A DNA stretch of 64,000 nucleotides, from the NCBI RefSeq assembly GCF_029867415.1, contig NC_081186.1:25733915-25797914 (forward strand), written 5' to 3'. Position numbers and translations under genes: made by a program. Source of the DNA: Vicia villosa (taxonomy: Eukaryota; Streptophyta; Magnoliopsida; Fabales; Fabaceae). The notes under the pieces were generated by a model. That model was not told where the DNA came from. It did not search any database and was given only the letters and a program-made list of their open reading frames with translations. Each line of letters starts with the position of its first letter. The stretch's first letter is position 1. This document shows, one piece after another, positions 9,963-21,505 of this stretch.

Positions 9963-12461
9963 CTACGCGATGATCTTCCACCTTAGCCCGACACCCTCGG
10001 TGTGAAGCCCGGGATTCAGGACCTTCAGCTGACCCACCGTGATTTCGAAGCCGACCTTACCCATCACGAAGCAATCGAGTCGTAGGGCCTCGATCTTCTC
10101 GACTAGCCCGGCCCGAGTTTCCAGCCCTTTCACATCTTCAGGCTCATAATCGGCCGCCTTCCACCCGGCCTTCAGATCCTCTACCAATTTCTTCTTCTCC
10201 TTCTCTTATTCATCGACCTTCTTCTCTAGCTCTTCAATTTTCTTCTTCAGCTTATCCTTCTTCAGCTTCAATGTCCTTCTGGGCATCTTGGGCCTTCTTC
10301 AGGTCGGTCATCGAGAGTTTTCTTCCCTGCGCTAAGACTTGCACCATCTCCAGCACCCGCATCATAGAAGAGCCATCATCAGAAAGTTGCTTCACGCGAG
10401 CACTAGGGTCAATTTGCTCGATCTTCTGGCTGTATGCTGGAGACACGCTCAAGGGAAATCGGCCAAAGTATCGAGGCTCAGAGAAACAGGGGGCATCACA
10501 AACCCCCGCTCCTGATTCTCCTCCAGGACGACATCAGCATCCCTGTCACGATGCCTTTTTCCCCGCCTAGTTTCAGTCCCAGTGGTCTCCTGGTCGAGGT
10601 TGACGACAGTGTGAGGAGAACCACTGTTGTTACTCTCCTGCTACCCGATCCTGGTCAGCTTATTATTCCTCGGCTTCCTGGTATCCTGCGCCAATTTGAG
10701 AAGTTTGTCGTTGGCCGCCGGCATGCTATCTGCAGAATAAAACAAACCAGTCAGCACTAGACAAAATAAAAGATAACTACAAAACAAAGAAAAAATGTGA
10801 ACGACCTAACAAAGCCCTAGCCTCCTCGACCATCATACAAGAAAAAAGGGCCTTGGTATTTATGGCCCGAGCTTCCTAAATGGTCTCACCCTACTCGTTA
10901 ACCACCGAGTCCCCTGCCCTCGTAACCCATTGGGCCAAGTTGAAACCTTCTACATAGCTGCACAGGGAAGCATAAGCCGCTGCGTCCTGATCATCCATGT
11001 CTTCGTCCTCATAGGCATAGTCCTTGGGGTTGTTGAGGAAATGCGATCTCGACCACCAATAAGGGAACAATGACGTCAGCTTGGTTTTAACATGACCATG
11101 CTCGTCAAGGACCCTCTGACCATCCTCGTCGGTGACGAAAAGTAACCTCAAGACTGAATTGTACACTATTTTCACTCTCGGGACAAACGATGAAGTACCT
11201 GTCTTTAAAATCCTTGACAAAATCCACAAAAATCTTAAAAAGCCTACGGTCGGCATTTCGAAAAGAGACCCAGCTGTGTCGTCCCCCTACTGACTGCCGC
11301 TGAATCTAGAAACAACAAAAAAAACAACGACGTCGTGGCCCCGACGCGCAGATAATCACACACGATCTCGAACGCCCGCATAAAAGCAAAAGTGTTCGGA
11401 TGAAGTTGAGAAGGCGCTAGGTTAGGGTTCACCAATAGCGTAATTTGAAAGTTGGAGAAGGCGAGCCGGAATCCAACTTCCTTGAAGATATACTCGTACA
11501 TGGCGAAACGATCCCTAGGAAATGCAGAACATATCCGGTTGGTGGAGAGCGGGCAGCTAACGGCCCAATTATGAGGGCTACTTGGTCCCCTCTCTTCGAT
11601 CACCCAGAAAGCACCAGTTAAATAGTGGGCATAACGTGAGGCAACTCCCCTCGGCTCTTTAGTGACCCAGTCCAAACCTGAATCCGTCACCGAGTCAAAC
11701 AAAGGGATATCTTCCTTGGATTCAGATGAAAGCATTGCCTCCTCTTGGGCGGCCGGATCACCTGCATGCAGAAGGAAATAAGTGAATTCGACGTCATATC
11801 AAATCCACCCTTCCACTGCAAGATAAGTGAAAGGGCAGAGCAAAAGGCAACGCGAGCCCTCGACCAAACCCTTATCTAACCCCTCGAAGCGCCAGTCGAA
11901 CATGGGTATCCTATCCATGCACCTAACTTGTCAAATTCATGAACTCCAAAAGCGTTTGGTTTTAACTGATGAGCGAGGGACGTGGCCCCAGGAAAAAAGA
12001 TTAATATCCCTGGATCTAAGACGCATCTCCCAGGAGCAAAATAAATTTGCTAAAATAAAGCAGAGGCTCCTCGAGAAATAACATGAATGTCCCGAGGGGA
12101 CCCTTAAATCTTCTGAGGACAACTAAATTTCCTAAGTACTTTTTTACATAAACCATTCGGGGAGCTCCCTCCTCGCACAGAATCTTCTGCGAACCCCCAA
12201 AACCTCTTGAAGATTTTACCCTAGATCACGATGTCATACCCCAAAATTTTCCCATCTCATTTCTCCTTTCAAGCTCATACCAAAGTTCAAGACTCAAAGG
12301 CATACTCTCCTAAGCAATGACTTCCTGAACTAAGGTTTTGATTTCTCTGAAGAAAATGAATGAACCAAGATCTCCAATGGACTTCATATGACTTCCTATG
12401 TTTCAAACTATCTCTATGACAAAATTCAGGTTTCAATTCTAAGGATTGACCACTCAATTGC

Positions 12462-12850
12462 TCAGAAAGTCAATAGTCGACTAGTTTGACCTAAAAGTCA
12501 ACTGTGGTCAAAGTACAGTCAAAGCTCCTGATTTTTTGTCAACAACCTTATTTTGAAGTATCATTCATCATTTGATCAAGGATTGATCATGATTCATCAA
12601 GAAAAGATCGGAAATCAACAAAGTCAAAAGTTTCTAAATTAGGGTTTTTAAGGAGAAAGTCAACCCAACTTTGACTGATCATAACTTTCACATGTTTCAT
12701 CAGAAATTTCCCAACCAAATCCTATTCTCAAGGAAATTTCATTCTCTACAACTTTGATGTTGGGCTCGATGTCAAGAAATGCTTCCGCATAAGAGATATA
12801 AGTCAAAACATTACAAGTCCTTTCAAAAGTCAACAAAAAGACACTTTTTT
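12462..12850 (+). promoter_or_regulatory. Cluster of TTGAC/GTCAA (W-box-like) cores in U3
   Basis: At least six TTGAC or GTCAA cores lie in 12,462-12,545 (for example AAAGTCAAT, GTTTGACC, AAAGTCAACTG), with more near 12,657 and 12,826. All are upstream of the TATA-like sequence at 13,540. TTGAC is the core of the WRKY-binding W box. Binding is inferred only. Confidence 0.4.
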
Positions 12851-14394
12851 TAAAAAGAGTGATACATGAACATGGTAGAATCAATTGAGATGAAACCAAA
12901 AGGAGCTTGTAGAAGACATCTTAAGCTTTCCAAAGAGTCCTATAAAACCTTTTTAGGATCAAAATTGAGAGAGATATGAAGTTGCACAAGTTGGCTAAAA
13001 ATGGAGAAAAACATGAGACCCTAATTGACCAATTTTTGACTTTTAAGCTAATGGGCCCAAGTTTTGGATTCTAAACATGAATATGACCTAAAAAGGGACC
13101 CATGGTGTCATTCATTTATTTTTATAACATTTATTTATTTTATTTGGATTTTATTCATTTAAAATTTAATTAAATCAAATAAAATATAAAAATATTCGAA
13201 TTACTTCATGGAATTTAGCTTAATCATCCAAAGGGGGCCCATGGATCAATTACTATCTATTTTCATGGTTTTATTTTATGTATATTTGATTTTATCTATT
13301 TAAAGTCAAAATAAAATCAAATAAAATCATGGTTTAGTAGTAAAAGATATTATATGATTCTCCAAACATTATTTGTCAATCAAAACAAACTTGAAGGCCA
13401 AGATACACGTGAATAAAGGGTGGAAAGAAGATTGAACCAAAATAGTAAGCTTTTATGCAAATTTCAATCAAATATTTTCTCAAATCTTTCTCTCACCAAT
13501 CACTCCATATCCAAGTCTATTCTCAACCCTAATCTCACTCATATATAAGCATAACATTCACACATCAAGAGGGGACGAATTTGGTGGCCAACGATAGGGT
13601 TTCAAAAAGAAGAAAAAACCAAAGAAGGTGAGGTTTTCGTTTTCTTGTTTCAAGAAAGTTTCAGAGCTTCCTAGCCAATCCATTCCGTCTCCAAGGCTTC
13701 GAAGAGTAAGATCGAGTCAATAAGTAAGTGGTAGAATTGTTAAAACACATATGCTATGATCCTCATGTTCATCCATACTTTCTTGTTTTCGTTTTCTTAT
13801 TAACGCTGCATTATAATAAGAACTAATGATACTAAAAAATTCCAGAGATGTATTAGAGCAGGTCTAACGTAGAACCTTTAAGTTTATGGCCCTGAATCAT
13901 GGACTACCATTACTAGGGTTTCATGCTTGCAAGACTTCGTATCCATGGTTCCAGACGTGTTTAGCTTAAACAAACACGACCATAGAATTCGCAGAAGCTA
14001 TTTTAGTGGATCTGGGTTAGTTTGGCATTGTGCCCTTTTGATTTATCCAGGTTTTGAAGGTTTGCCATGGCTGCTCCTGGATGCGTGGGAATTTCCGCAG
14101 GAAAAGTCGAAGGAGTTTTCGCGGCTATTTCCGTAGGTACACATGAAGAAGAAGAACAATGTTAGAAGCACGCGTGGAGGCTTCGTGCCATACCATTGGA
14201 TGGTTTACATGAGCTCTCTCTCTCCATGGACGTGTCAAAATGCTGTTCGTTGTTCAAAATTTCTAACCTCCTCTCTCCACTTCCTATTGGCCGCGCGTAC
14301 AGCAGGGGGGTCCCACTCTGAATTTGTCTGACTTTTTCTATTTAGTATTTGTTTACTTATTTATTGTTTTTTGTTTGATCCAATAACAACAAAC

Positions 14395-14470
14395 GTGCAT
14401 TGGTGTATTGGCAAGGAGAAGGATTGGAACTGACAACACATGTGCTCGATTCCCTTAGGCGACAATTAAT
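14395..14470 (+). other. tRNA-like A/B-box segment in the solo LTR (possible SINE remnant)
   Basis: TGGTGTATTGGCAAGGAG and, about 45 bp later, TGTGCTCGATTCCC resemble degenerate Pol III A and B boxes. No poly(A) tail or flanking duplication was found, so this may simply be LTR sequence. Confidence 0.25.
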
Positions 14471-15749
14471 TTTTACAATAGTCTTTCATGTGTTCCAGTA
14501 CCACACGCCCACATGCAACTACCATTCGCTCTCACCAGCTGGCCATTAGACCTAGTCCAACACAAATCCAATGCCCTGCAAGCTGATGGTCCACCATAGG
14601 CACCCAAAATCTCACAACACAGGATCAGAGCTAAGTTATTTTCAATTTTTTTATTTTTTATTACATAAACTCTTTTGTTTTCTTTCTTTCTATCTTATTT
14701 TTATTAGTAAAATTGTGTTTAGTTAAATATTTTATTTATTAAATAAATATTTTCATGACTCTTTAATTTATTTAATCGAACTTTCGATTTTCCTAAATTC
14801 TCAAATATATTAAAATTATTCACTTTTCATGTTTTAAACCAATTGCTTTAAACCCTGATTTTATTCTAGCTATTTTTCATCATGACCACTAATCACTGTT
14901 ACTGGTAGGTGTTGTCCATTAACCCTAGTCTAGGTTTTTACCTGTTTCTTCTATTAACCATAATTAACTTTTGGCCCATTCAGGGTTTGCATTTTGCCTT
15001 GTCTTTTGGCTGCCTAAATTATTACCATTTTAATTTTTGATCTGTCACGTTAGAATTGTTGAGGTCTTTAATGCACTAACATTTTTTCTTCTTCGTGGCT
15101 AATTTTCAGAATTAACCAAGATTCTTCAGCCACACGCCATCAGATCATTTTAATTTTAATTTTTCCTCTTCGCCTAAAATAGGGTTTGCCTCGAACAGTC
15201 AATGATTCTCTCCTACACTCACCCCTTATTATTTTCCTTTTAATTTTCAGAGTTCGAGGAAGATCAAGGCATTCAAGGATTTTGACTAATTATTGTTCCC
15301 TCTTATTTTCTGTCTTTTATTTCCCCTTCCCCGCAGGTGTTTATTGTAATAGCGTAGGACTTTTATTTTTTTTGCCTTTAATTTCTACAATTTTAAACTG
15401 CGTGGTTAGTAGTTTTAGGGAGTGCAACCTTGAACTGAATTGGATCACTAATTACAAGATAACAATATCTGAATTAATCACTTGATTGTGCCACACACAC
15501 ACCTTTAGGGTAATTCCTCTTGTTGCCTTGTTGCCTTTGTTGCCTATTGCCTTATGATTCTGTTGCCTCTAATCTACTATCTACCCAATACTAGAAGATT
15601 GACCAAAGTGACTATTATGCCCTTTCCTCAAAATTAAATTGCACTACAAAAAGGACATTATAGTAATTAACAAATTAACCATTCACTTTTGAAATTATGT
15701 CCACAAGTGTTTGATTTTCATTGGTCCAATTTGAAAAACTTCCTCACAA

Positions 15750-17220
15750 TATACTACTTTCTCTTTTCTCTCTCTTTTCCCTCGCCGTACTACTTTCTCT
15801 TTTCCCTTTCTCTTTTCTCTCTGTATTCTCTTCTCTCGCAAACCCTAAATCATCGTGCCGTGAAAATCCAACCTGAAACAGACATGGCCCTTCGTCTTCC
15901 CCCTTTCTCTCTCTGTTCCTCCTTCAAACTACTAAATACTCACTACTAAACCCTAGCGCACCCCATCATCTTTTTTCCTCCGTCAAACCCACAAATCAAT
16001 CGTGAATGAAAGGGGGAAGAAAGTTTTTGGATATTTAGCTCGACTTGGAAATGATACAGATGGTAAGAAAGTTAATTGTCATGCTCCACCACATTTCACA
16101 ACAACGGCAATGTAGTTTCTCAATTAAAATTTGATTTTTTTCATAATCATTGTCAATTGCATGTGATTTGTTGAAATTGGTTCTATAATAGATTTTCTAT
16201 TGGAGGCAAGAGTATTCAAAATTACATTTTCTCAAAACAGGTTTGTTCATTTCAATATCTACTTCTTCAACAGTTTCTTATAACATCGTTGAATATGATG
16301 TCAAAATTATAATTAGTGTTTTATGAAACTTTGATTTAAATCTCAAGAAAATGGTATGAAAGTTAACTTTCATGCTCAACTACAATCAAAAGTATTTGAC
16401 TGTTTTCATCTGCTTTTTTTCCCAGGTACAACTCTTTTAATTGTTATGACATATTTTGTTTTGTAAAAAACATAACATGAATATTCAAATATTTATCATT
16501 TTATTACTTAATTACTCTTCAAACTACTTAATTACTCTTCAAACTACTAAATACTCACTGCTTGAGGCATAACCTTATCAATCATCACTGAACACACCTA
16601 TTTCTTAAGAGTTTCAAGTTTAAAGCTTAAACCTATGTGAAACATGTTTCTTAGTATTTTTTGAATAAATAAAGAGAACAAACACAAATTTCAATTTTGA
16701 AAGAAATTGATAAGTTGTTGGAATTCATTAGTTGATTTAAGACAGAGATGTCGACTAAAATTTTCCATTTATTTGGCTTATCAGTCCTTTGTAGAAAGCT
16801 TGTCCAGCCGTACCAAACTTGGTTTGCACAATCCCTTTAAGGCACCATAGAGGTATATGTGCAAATTATCTTTCTATGATTTATGTTCTTTATTATTTGA
16901 GACTGTTATCTAAACATGTTCTTTTTCTAAGCATTCATGGGTGGATATAGACTATCCCCAAAGTTTTCTTTGTATCTTTTGGACAGAAAATAATACATTG
17001 AAATACTTTGTCTTAAACTCATCACAACTTCATGAACAACTCTTTACAGGTACAATGTCATTGCAGACACAGTCAGTATGACTGCAGGATCCTGCACTCA
17101 AGTGCAATAAAGTTAAAATGGTTTAGAGGGAGATGCAATTTAAAAGATGTAATGACAAACATATCCTTCAAATTGCACTACAAAATCATTGACTGCATGA
17201 AACTGTGTTGGTTTTAACTG
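15750..17220 (+). other. Possible captured gene fragments inside the Helitron
   Basis: A CT-rich leader (15,760-15,850) precedes an ATG with a short frame (MALRLPPFSLCSSF). Further on are sequences resembling introns and exons (TTTTTTTCCCAGGTAC near 16,418; TTTACAGGTACAATG near 17,045). I do not recognise the source gene. This is consistent with Helitron gene capture but rests on appearance only. Confidence 0.3.
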
Positions 17221-18045
17221 CAGAGGATTAAAACCCCTGTTTTTGATGCATTATTTCCTCTACTCTCAAAAAGCATGCTATATGTCAACTCAAAATATAA
17301 TCGATAGGCATAATAAAAAAAATATTAATTCTGCACAGGAAGTGACAAGATATCTCACTGGTATCAATGAAAATCAATAGGTTTTGATGTAGACAAATAG
17401 CAGCTTTATGTGTGGAAGCAAGCAACTCTCCTATGATAAATGTAGAACCTGCTTTAGGCGCTTCAGTCAGATTAAAAAGATATTGCTGCATTTTAACTGG
17501 GCTGAATTAGTTTGTATATTCGGATCTGAAAGTAAACAGACTAAGGGGTCTAATTAGTTTGGTTTGTTTTTCTTGCTGGTGTATGTGTATCCTAATAACT
17601 TGATTTGATTTATTCTTTATGTATTTCTTAATAAAATAAAATTTAACTCATCTAATTGTGTCAGTAGTACTTTATTATTATTATTGTGTCCAACTAATCC
17701 CAAGTACATGGTTAATAGTCAATTATTTTTGAACTAAATACACAACCAAGTCTAAGGCTCGGTACGCCTTTTTGGCAGAAACCTGTACAGACTGAGCACA
17801 ATTCTAGCAGAAAAAAGCATGACTATTGTTACTGTGTCTCCAAGCTACCTATATTTGATATGTGAACTCCTATTTTCTCCATCCTAATGGCATGGGCTGC
17901 GTGTTTTGGTGACTAAAAAGGGTGCAGCAAGAGCCAAATTCTAAATCAACCAAATCCATGCAATATCAATTGTAAGAATATTGTTTACAATTTAAAGAAG
18001 ATAAAAACTACAATTTTAAAAAGCAAATGCATGCAATATCAATTG

Positions 18046-18050
<5 letters not shown>

Positions 18051-18137
<87 letters not shown>
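18051..18137. repeat. (TA)n microsatellite, about 43 repeats
   Basis: An uninterrupted run of TA dinucleotides, 87 bp long, inside the Helitron. Likely length-variable. Confidence 0.98.
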
Positions 18138-18143
<6 letters not shown>

Positions 18144-18529
18144 TTATATTTTTTTATTAGAGGTCCATTTTTATTATTTGTTCTAGACCTTTGAAATGTC
18201 AGACCGGCCCTGATTAGATATATCAAATTTATCATTTTGGTGATTTACTACATATTTATTTTGAAATATTTTCATTTACTGGTGTTTTTATAACAACAGT
18301 TATATATCAACAACAACCAAACCTTACCCAAAGATATAATATATGAATGAACTTGCCCGTGCGAAAAAATTAAGTTAGGAACTCCTATGATAAAATCACC
18401 GAATAAGAAATTTAAGAACATAACCCGATTATTTCTCAACTATTAAAAAGGTTTCAAGTCCTATCTATGGTGAATTTTCTTATAATTCAATGAACACTTC
18501 TTAATTTTCTTATACGGTGATTTTACCAA

Positions 18530-18765
18530 CTCCTATGAATTTTATCATTGAAACTCTTATGTGAATTTGGTTATCTAAATATTTATATTTATTAGATATA
18601 TTGAATTTTTACGGGTCACTATCACCATAATACATTTCTTATATGAATTTTATCATTGAAACTCATTATTTTTACGGGTCACTATCATCATAATACATTT
18701 CTTATGTGAACTTTATCACTGAAAACTCACTACTTTCACGGGTCGTTATCACCATAATACCCTTT
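18530..18765 (+). repeat. Tandem degenerate repeat near the Helitron 3' end
   Basis: Three to four copies of a unit of about 60-85 bp containing TTTACGGGTCACTATCA, CATAATACATTTCTTAT and TTTATCATTGAAACTC. Subterminal tandem repeats are common in plant Helitrons. Confidence 0.7.
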
Positions 18766-20140
18766 TTCCTATTGCATTTCCAACTTTTTTTTAAATAACT
18801 ACTATATATAGTTTCCTTACATCTATATTATGTTTTATGAATCTTAATTTAACATTTCTCATTCAAATTTTTAAACTTCTTTTTATGCGTTTGTAATACA
18901 TTATTCATTTTAAGATTTGAATTAACCGTGCGGACGCACGGGTCTTCTACTAGTTATACTAAATAATAGTCAAGTCCCTCGATTCTGAGGATACCTAAAG
19001 TAAGGTTGCTTAAAGAGATTGAAAATCGTCTAGTCCCTCAAAGTTGCCTCAGTAAAAGATGATTGTCCCAATTGCTAAGGTATCCTCGCATGATGCCTAA
19101 AAATATTAAATGACTATTATATCCTTCCCCTAAACTACCTACCCTCTTCATGGCAGGGACAGTCTTGTGGCGAACGATAAACCTCGATGACCCTTAACAT
19201 CCAATTGAAAGACTTCCTGCCCTCCCATGGTATGGACAGACCCTTTCACCTTGAAAAGCTAAAAGAACAAATTTCAAAACTTAGGGTAGTTGCTACTAAT
19301 TGCTTGCTCTAAATTCAAAATCTTTTTCCCACTCTTTTCAAAAATCAAATTCAAAAAGACTATGCTTATTTACAAGCTAAAGTTCTTCTTCGAAATATTT
19401 ACTATTCACACACGACACTTCAAACTTTTCAAACAATTCAAAAGTGAGATAAGCAATTAAGAGCCCATGGATAACCATGGATACAAAGGGTGCTTTAAAC
19501 CTTCCCTTTGTATAACTTACCCCTCAAACTCAAAATCTTTTCAAAAGGTCTTTTTCTGTTCTTTTAGCCTTTCTATAAATTGGATAAAATAAAAGTCGGT
19601 GGTGACACTTACTTACCGCGACATTTTTCTTTAAAAGTCAGTTCACCGTATTACACACGACTAAAGGGATAAATCTACCGGGGATAAGCTTCCCCGGAAC
19701 ATCGAAAACACCCTAGGTACAAAAATCTAACTGAAAAGAGGAAGATCGTAGCAACGTACCTGATGGTTGCATTGTAAATAAGGATGAACGTGTGTTGAAT
19801 GTCATTAGTTCTTGATGCAGAAGCAGAGAAAGAGCAGAAAAATTGCAAAGAGTCCGAAGGAGCGTAAAACCCCAAATGAGGGTTTTGCCCCCTTCTTATA
19901 GACTTATGCACGGAATGCGAAGCGTCACGTCGGTTGACACGCCTTCCCTAAGCGCCACCACTATCATACCCTAGTCCTTAGGTCATCATTATTCTTTTAA
20001 TAGGCTGCCACATCAGCAATTCCCTACCATGCGCGACCTCTGTCCTTTCCTCAAGAGCGTGTTGCATCCTGGACTTCCCGACTAGGACCAACGAAAATGC
20101 CACCGGGCAGATATAAAGTCACAGCTTCCTACCAAGAAAC

Positions 20141-20158
20141 GATGACTTGGGGGGCTCC
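20141..20158 (+). promoter_or_regulatory. Polypurine tract of the Retand element
   Basis: GATGACTTGGGGGGCTCC lies directly before the TG of the 3' LTR. This is the usual position and composition of the plus-strand primer in Tat elements. Confidence 0.75.
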
Positions 20159-20808
20159 TGTTTTGGACTGGGCCGACGCCTATCCCAATGGGATTAAGGC
20201 CTAAATCTTTCTCAGCCCATGGGACATTCCTCCTCGGCACGTGGCCGCAAGCACGTCGGTCAGACTAAAATTCCCGTCAGACAAGCATAAGCACGTGGCC
20301 CTCAGCCAAACCACTCCACTAACCCTCAGTCGAGCAAGATAGGACCCGAGCAATGCTACCTGCCCGACTCCGGGCAGGCGCTCCCTGCGAGCACTTCTAG
20401 CCATTTCTTCCACCGAGGACTCCCTCCTTGTAGGGTTCCTTCACCACCAATCCTCTGAATAAAGCGGAGTCCACACACTCCCTGAGAGACCGCGTTTCCC
20501 CTTAAACTTCGGAGCGGTTGACCCAGGATGGAGACCACGTGCTGATCTCCACTACACACGTAGGATCTTGGCAGTCTCCGAATTGGGCCTGGGTATCTAA
20601 TCTAATAGCGAGACCTTGGCTCAGCGCTGGAGGCTATAAATACCCTCTTTCCTTAGAGGGCCAGGTCGCATAATTCATTCTCTCCTTACCTTGTACTTGC
20701 ACTTTGATTTCTATCTTTTCTCACTTTGGCATCGGAGTACCTTGCAGGTACACCCCACTGTTCACTGAAGATTCAATCCATTGTAGGCCATGAAGATCCA
20801 TCTAATCA
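20159..20808 (+). repeat. 3' LTR of the Retand element (about 650 bp)
   Basis: Begins TGTTTTGGACTGGG just after the polypurine tract. A TATA box (TATAAA, 20,635-20,640) is well placed. The proposed end is ATCTAATCA at 20,808, where PMD-like coding sequence begins on the minus strand. The exact end is inferred because the partner LTR is outside the window. Confidence 0.75.
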
Positions 20809-21170
20809 GGTAAGATCATATTCCCTAGCTGGATCCCTATACCTATGTGCCTCCACAAGATCGTGGTACCTATCCCGTAGCCTAGACATCTGAAGTTGAG
20901 CTCCCTTGTTAAATTCAATCTTTTCTTGCACGATTGCTTGACTAACTTGCAAATCATCTATACATGTAGTAATGTTGTCATCTGGTTCATGACAAGAGCA
21001 GTAAAGAATCTACCGATGATGGGGAGATGGAACAAGGAAGAGACATCATCCAAAGTGATAGTTATTTCCCCACATAGAACATGAAAGGAAGATGTCTCCT
21101 TGTGCCACCGCTCAACAAAAGCAATTATAAGTGAAGCATCAAGAATGTTCAGTGAGCAGTTGGTGAACTC
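20809..21170 (-). pseudogene. Plant mobile domain (PMD) gene, 3' fragment of the split exon
   Basis: On the minus strand from 21,170: FTNCSLNILDASLIIAFVER, then WHKETSSFHVLCGEITITL and DDVSSLFHLPIIGRF. These are hallmark words of the PMD family (MAIN/MAIL-like, PF10536), present in host genes and in some transposons. A frame change near 20,970 is followed by a later PMD-like stretch, MSRLRDRYHDLVEAHRY. Homology stops at the Retand LTR. The other side of the same exon is at 62,830, 41.66 kb away. Non-functional here. Whether the ancestor was a host gene or transposon-borne is open. Confidence 0.8.
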
Positions 21171-21505
21171 TGTAACACCCCTCTAAATCCCGCGGAAATT
21201 AATAAAATAATTTAGAGTAAAACATGAAAACAAGGGTGGCACAATTCAATTTAAAACAAATTATCATAAATCAATTGTCATGCTTCACTTAGGGACAAAT
21301 CATCAATTTAACAAAATCATGTTTCTACAAGGCGGAACATTAATCAACGGATAAGCATAACACCATCTATGCAATATCTCACAAAATTAATCCGATAACA
21401 ACAAAATAGAGTATCATCATAAACTCTAAACCAGCGTTCCCCAAGTGTTACAATATCAGAGCATGACACCGACGTTGTACTTAAACAAATTGACCTACGA
21501 GCTAT
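21171..21505 (-). repeat. Left LTR of the outer element, piece 1
   Basis: Begins TGTAACACCCCTCTAAATCCCGCGG and is cut after GAGCTAT by the Athila-type insertion. It matches 60,617-60,945 of the right LTR with a few differences. Confidence 0.9.

Larger units (their letters stand above)
15573..18953 (+). mobile_element. Non-autonomous Helitron (3,381 bp)
   Basis: The 3' end is canonical: hairpin CCGTGCG-GA-CGCACGG (18,926-18,941), then CTAG (18,950-18,953) followed by T. The proposed 5' end is TCTACTATCTACCC at 15,573, preceded by A, giving the expected A^T insertion. Joining the flanks (CCTCTAA / TTATACTAAATAATAG) gives plausible continuous LTR sequence. A near-inverted match lies near the ends (TACTAGAAGA at about 15,589; TCTTCTACTA at 18,943). 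There is no Rep/helicase. The interior holds a pyrimidine-rich leader, short exon-like stretches and a long TA array. The 5' end is less certain than the 3' end. Confidence 0.75.
12232..19655 (+). mobile_element. Ogre-type solo LTR with CACGA target duplication
   Basis: Starts TGTCATACCCC at 12,232 and ends CACCGTATTACA at 19,655, with CACGA on both sides (12,227-12,231 and 19,656-19,660). There is no internal region, primer site or second LTR, so it is a solo LTR left by recombination. It is 7,424 bp including a nested Helitron, or about 4.0 kb without it. A TATA-like CATATATAAGC lies near 13,540. The U5 end has the Ogre-like GTCGGTGGTGAC string (19,595-19,606). No coding sequence is credible in it. 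Confidence 0.9.
9963..19772 (-). pseudogene. Retand antisense accessory gene (Transposase_28-like), broken
   Basis: A gene opposite to pol can be followed leftwards. Exon 1 is 13 nt (19,772-19,760, ATG CAA CCA TCA G) before a GTACGT donor. The acceptor TGCATGCAG leads to exon 2 at 11,761, in the correct phase (GDPAAQEEAMLSSES). Exon 2 carries the 'putative gypsy-type transposon' domain: MYEYIFKEVGFRL, LAPSQLHPNTFAFMRAFEI. Frame breaks occur near 11,250. A second intron is likely at about 10,811-10,736 (acceptor TTCTGCAG). The last part has Lys/Glu-rich coiled coil (about 10,230-10,450) and ends at 9,963. The solo LTR lies in the first intron. Function in Tat elements is unknown. Confidence 0.7.
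4866..20808 (+). mobile_element. Retand/Tat-lineage Ty3/gypsy element, 3' portion
   Basis: Order on the plus strand: gag C-terminus, protease, reverse transcriptase with RNase H, a second RNase H, integrase, an antisense accessory gene, polypurine tract and 3' LTR (20,159-20,808). The second RNase H and the antisense gene are characteristic of the Tat group (Retand, Grande and relatives). The 5' LTR and gag N-terminus are beyond the left edge, past the nested Athila and copia elements. The copy is old, with many stops and frameshifts. Coding GC is higher than in neighbouring elements. Confidence 0.85.

Noticed and set aside
14143..15949. Several short plus-strand frames suggesting host genes
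   Set aside because: They fall inside the Ogre solo LTR and Helitron, lack homology and have poor codon usage.
18330..18375. Helitron 5' end at the ACTTGCCCGTGCG string
   Set aside because: It resembles the 3' hairpin arm but lacks a TC start after A, and the LTR flanks do not rejoin there. The 15,573 start fits better.
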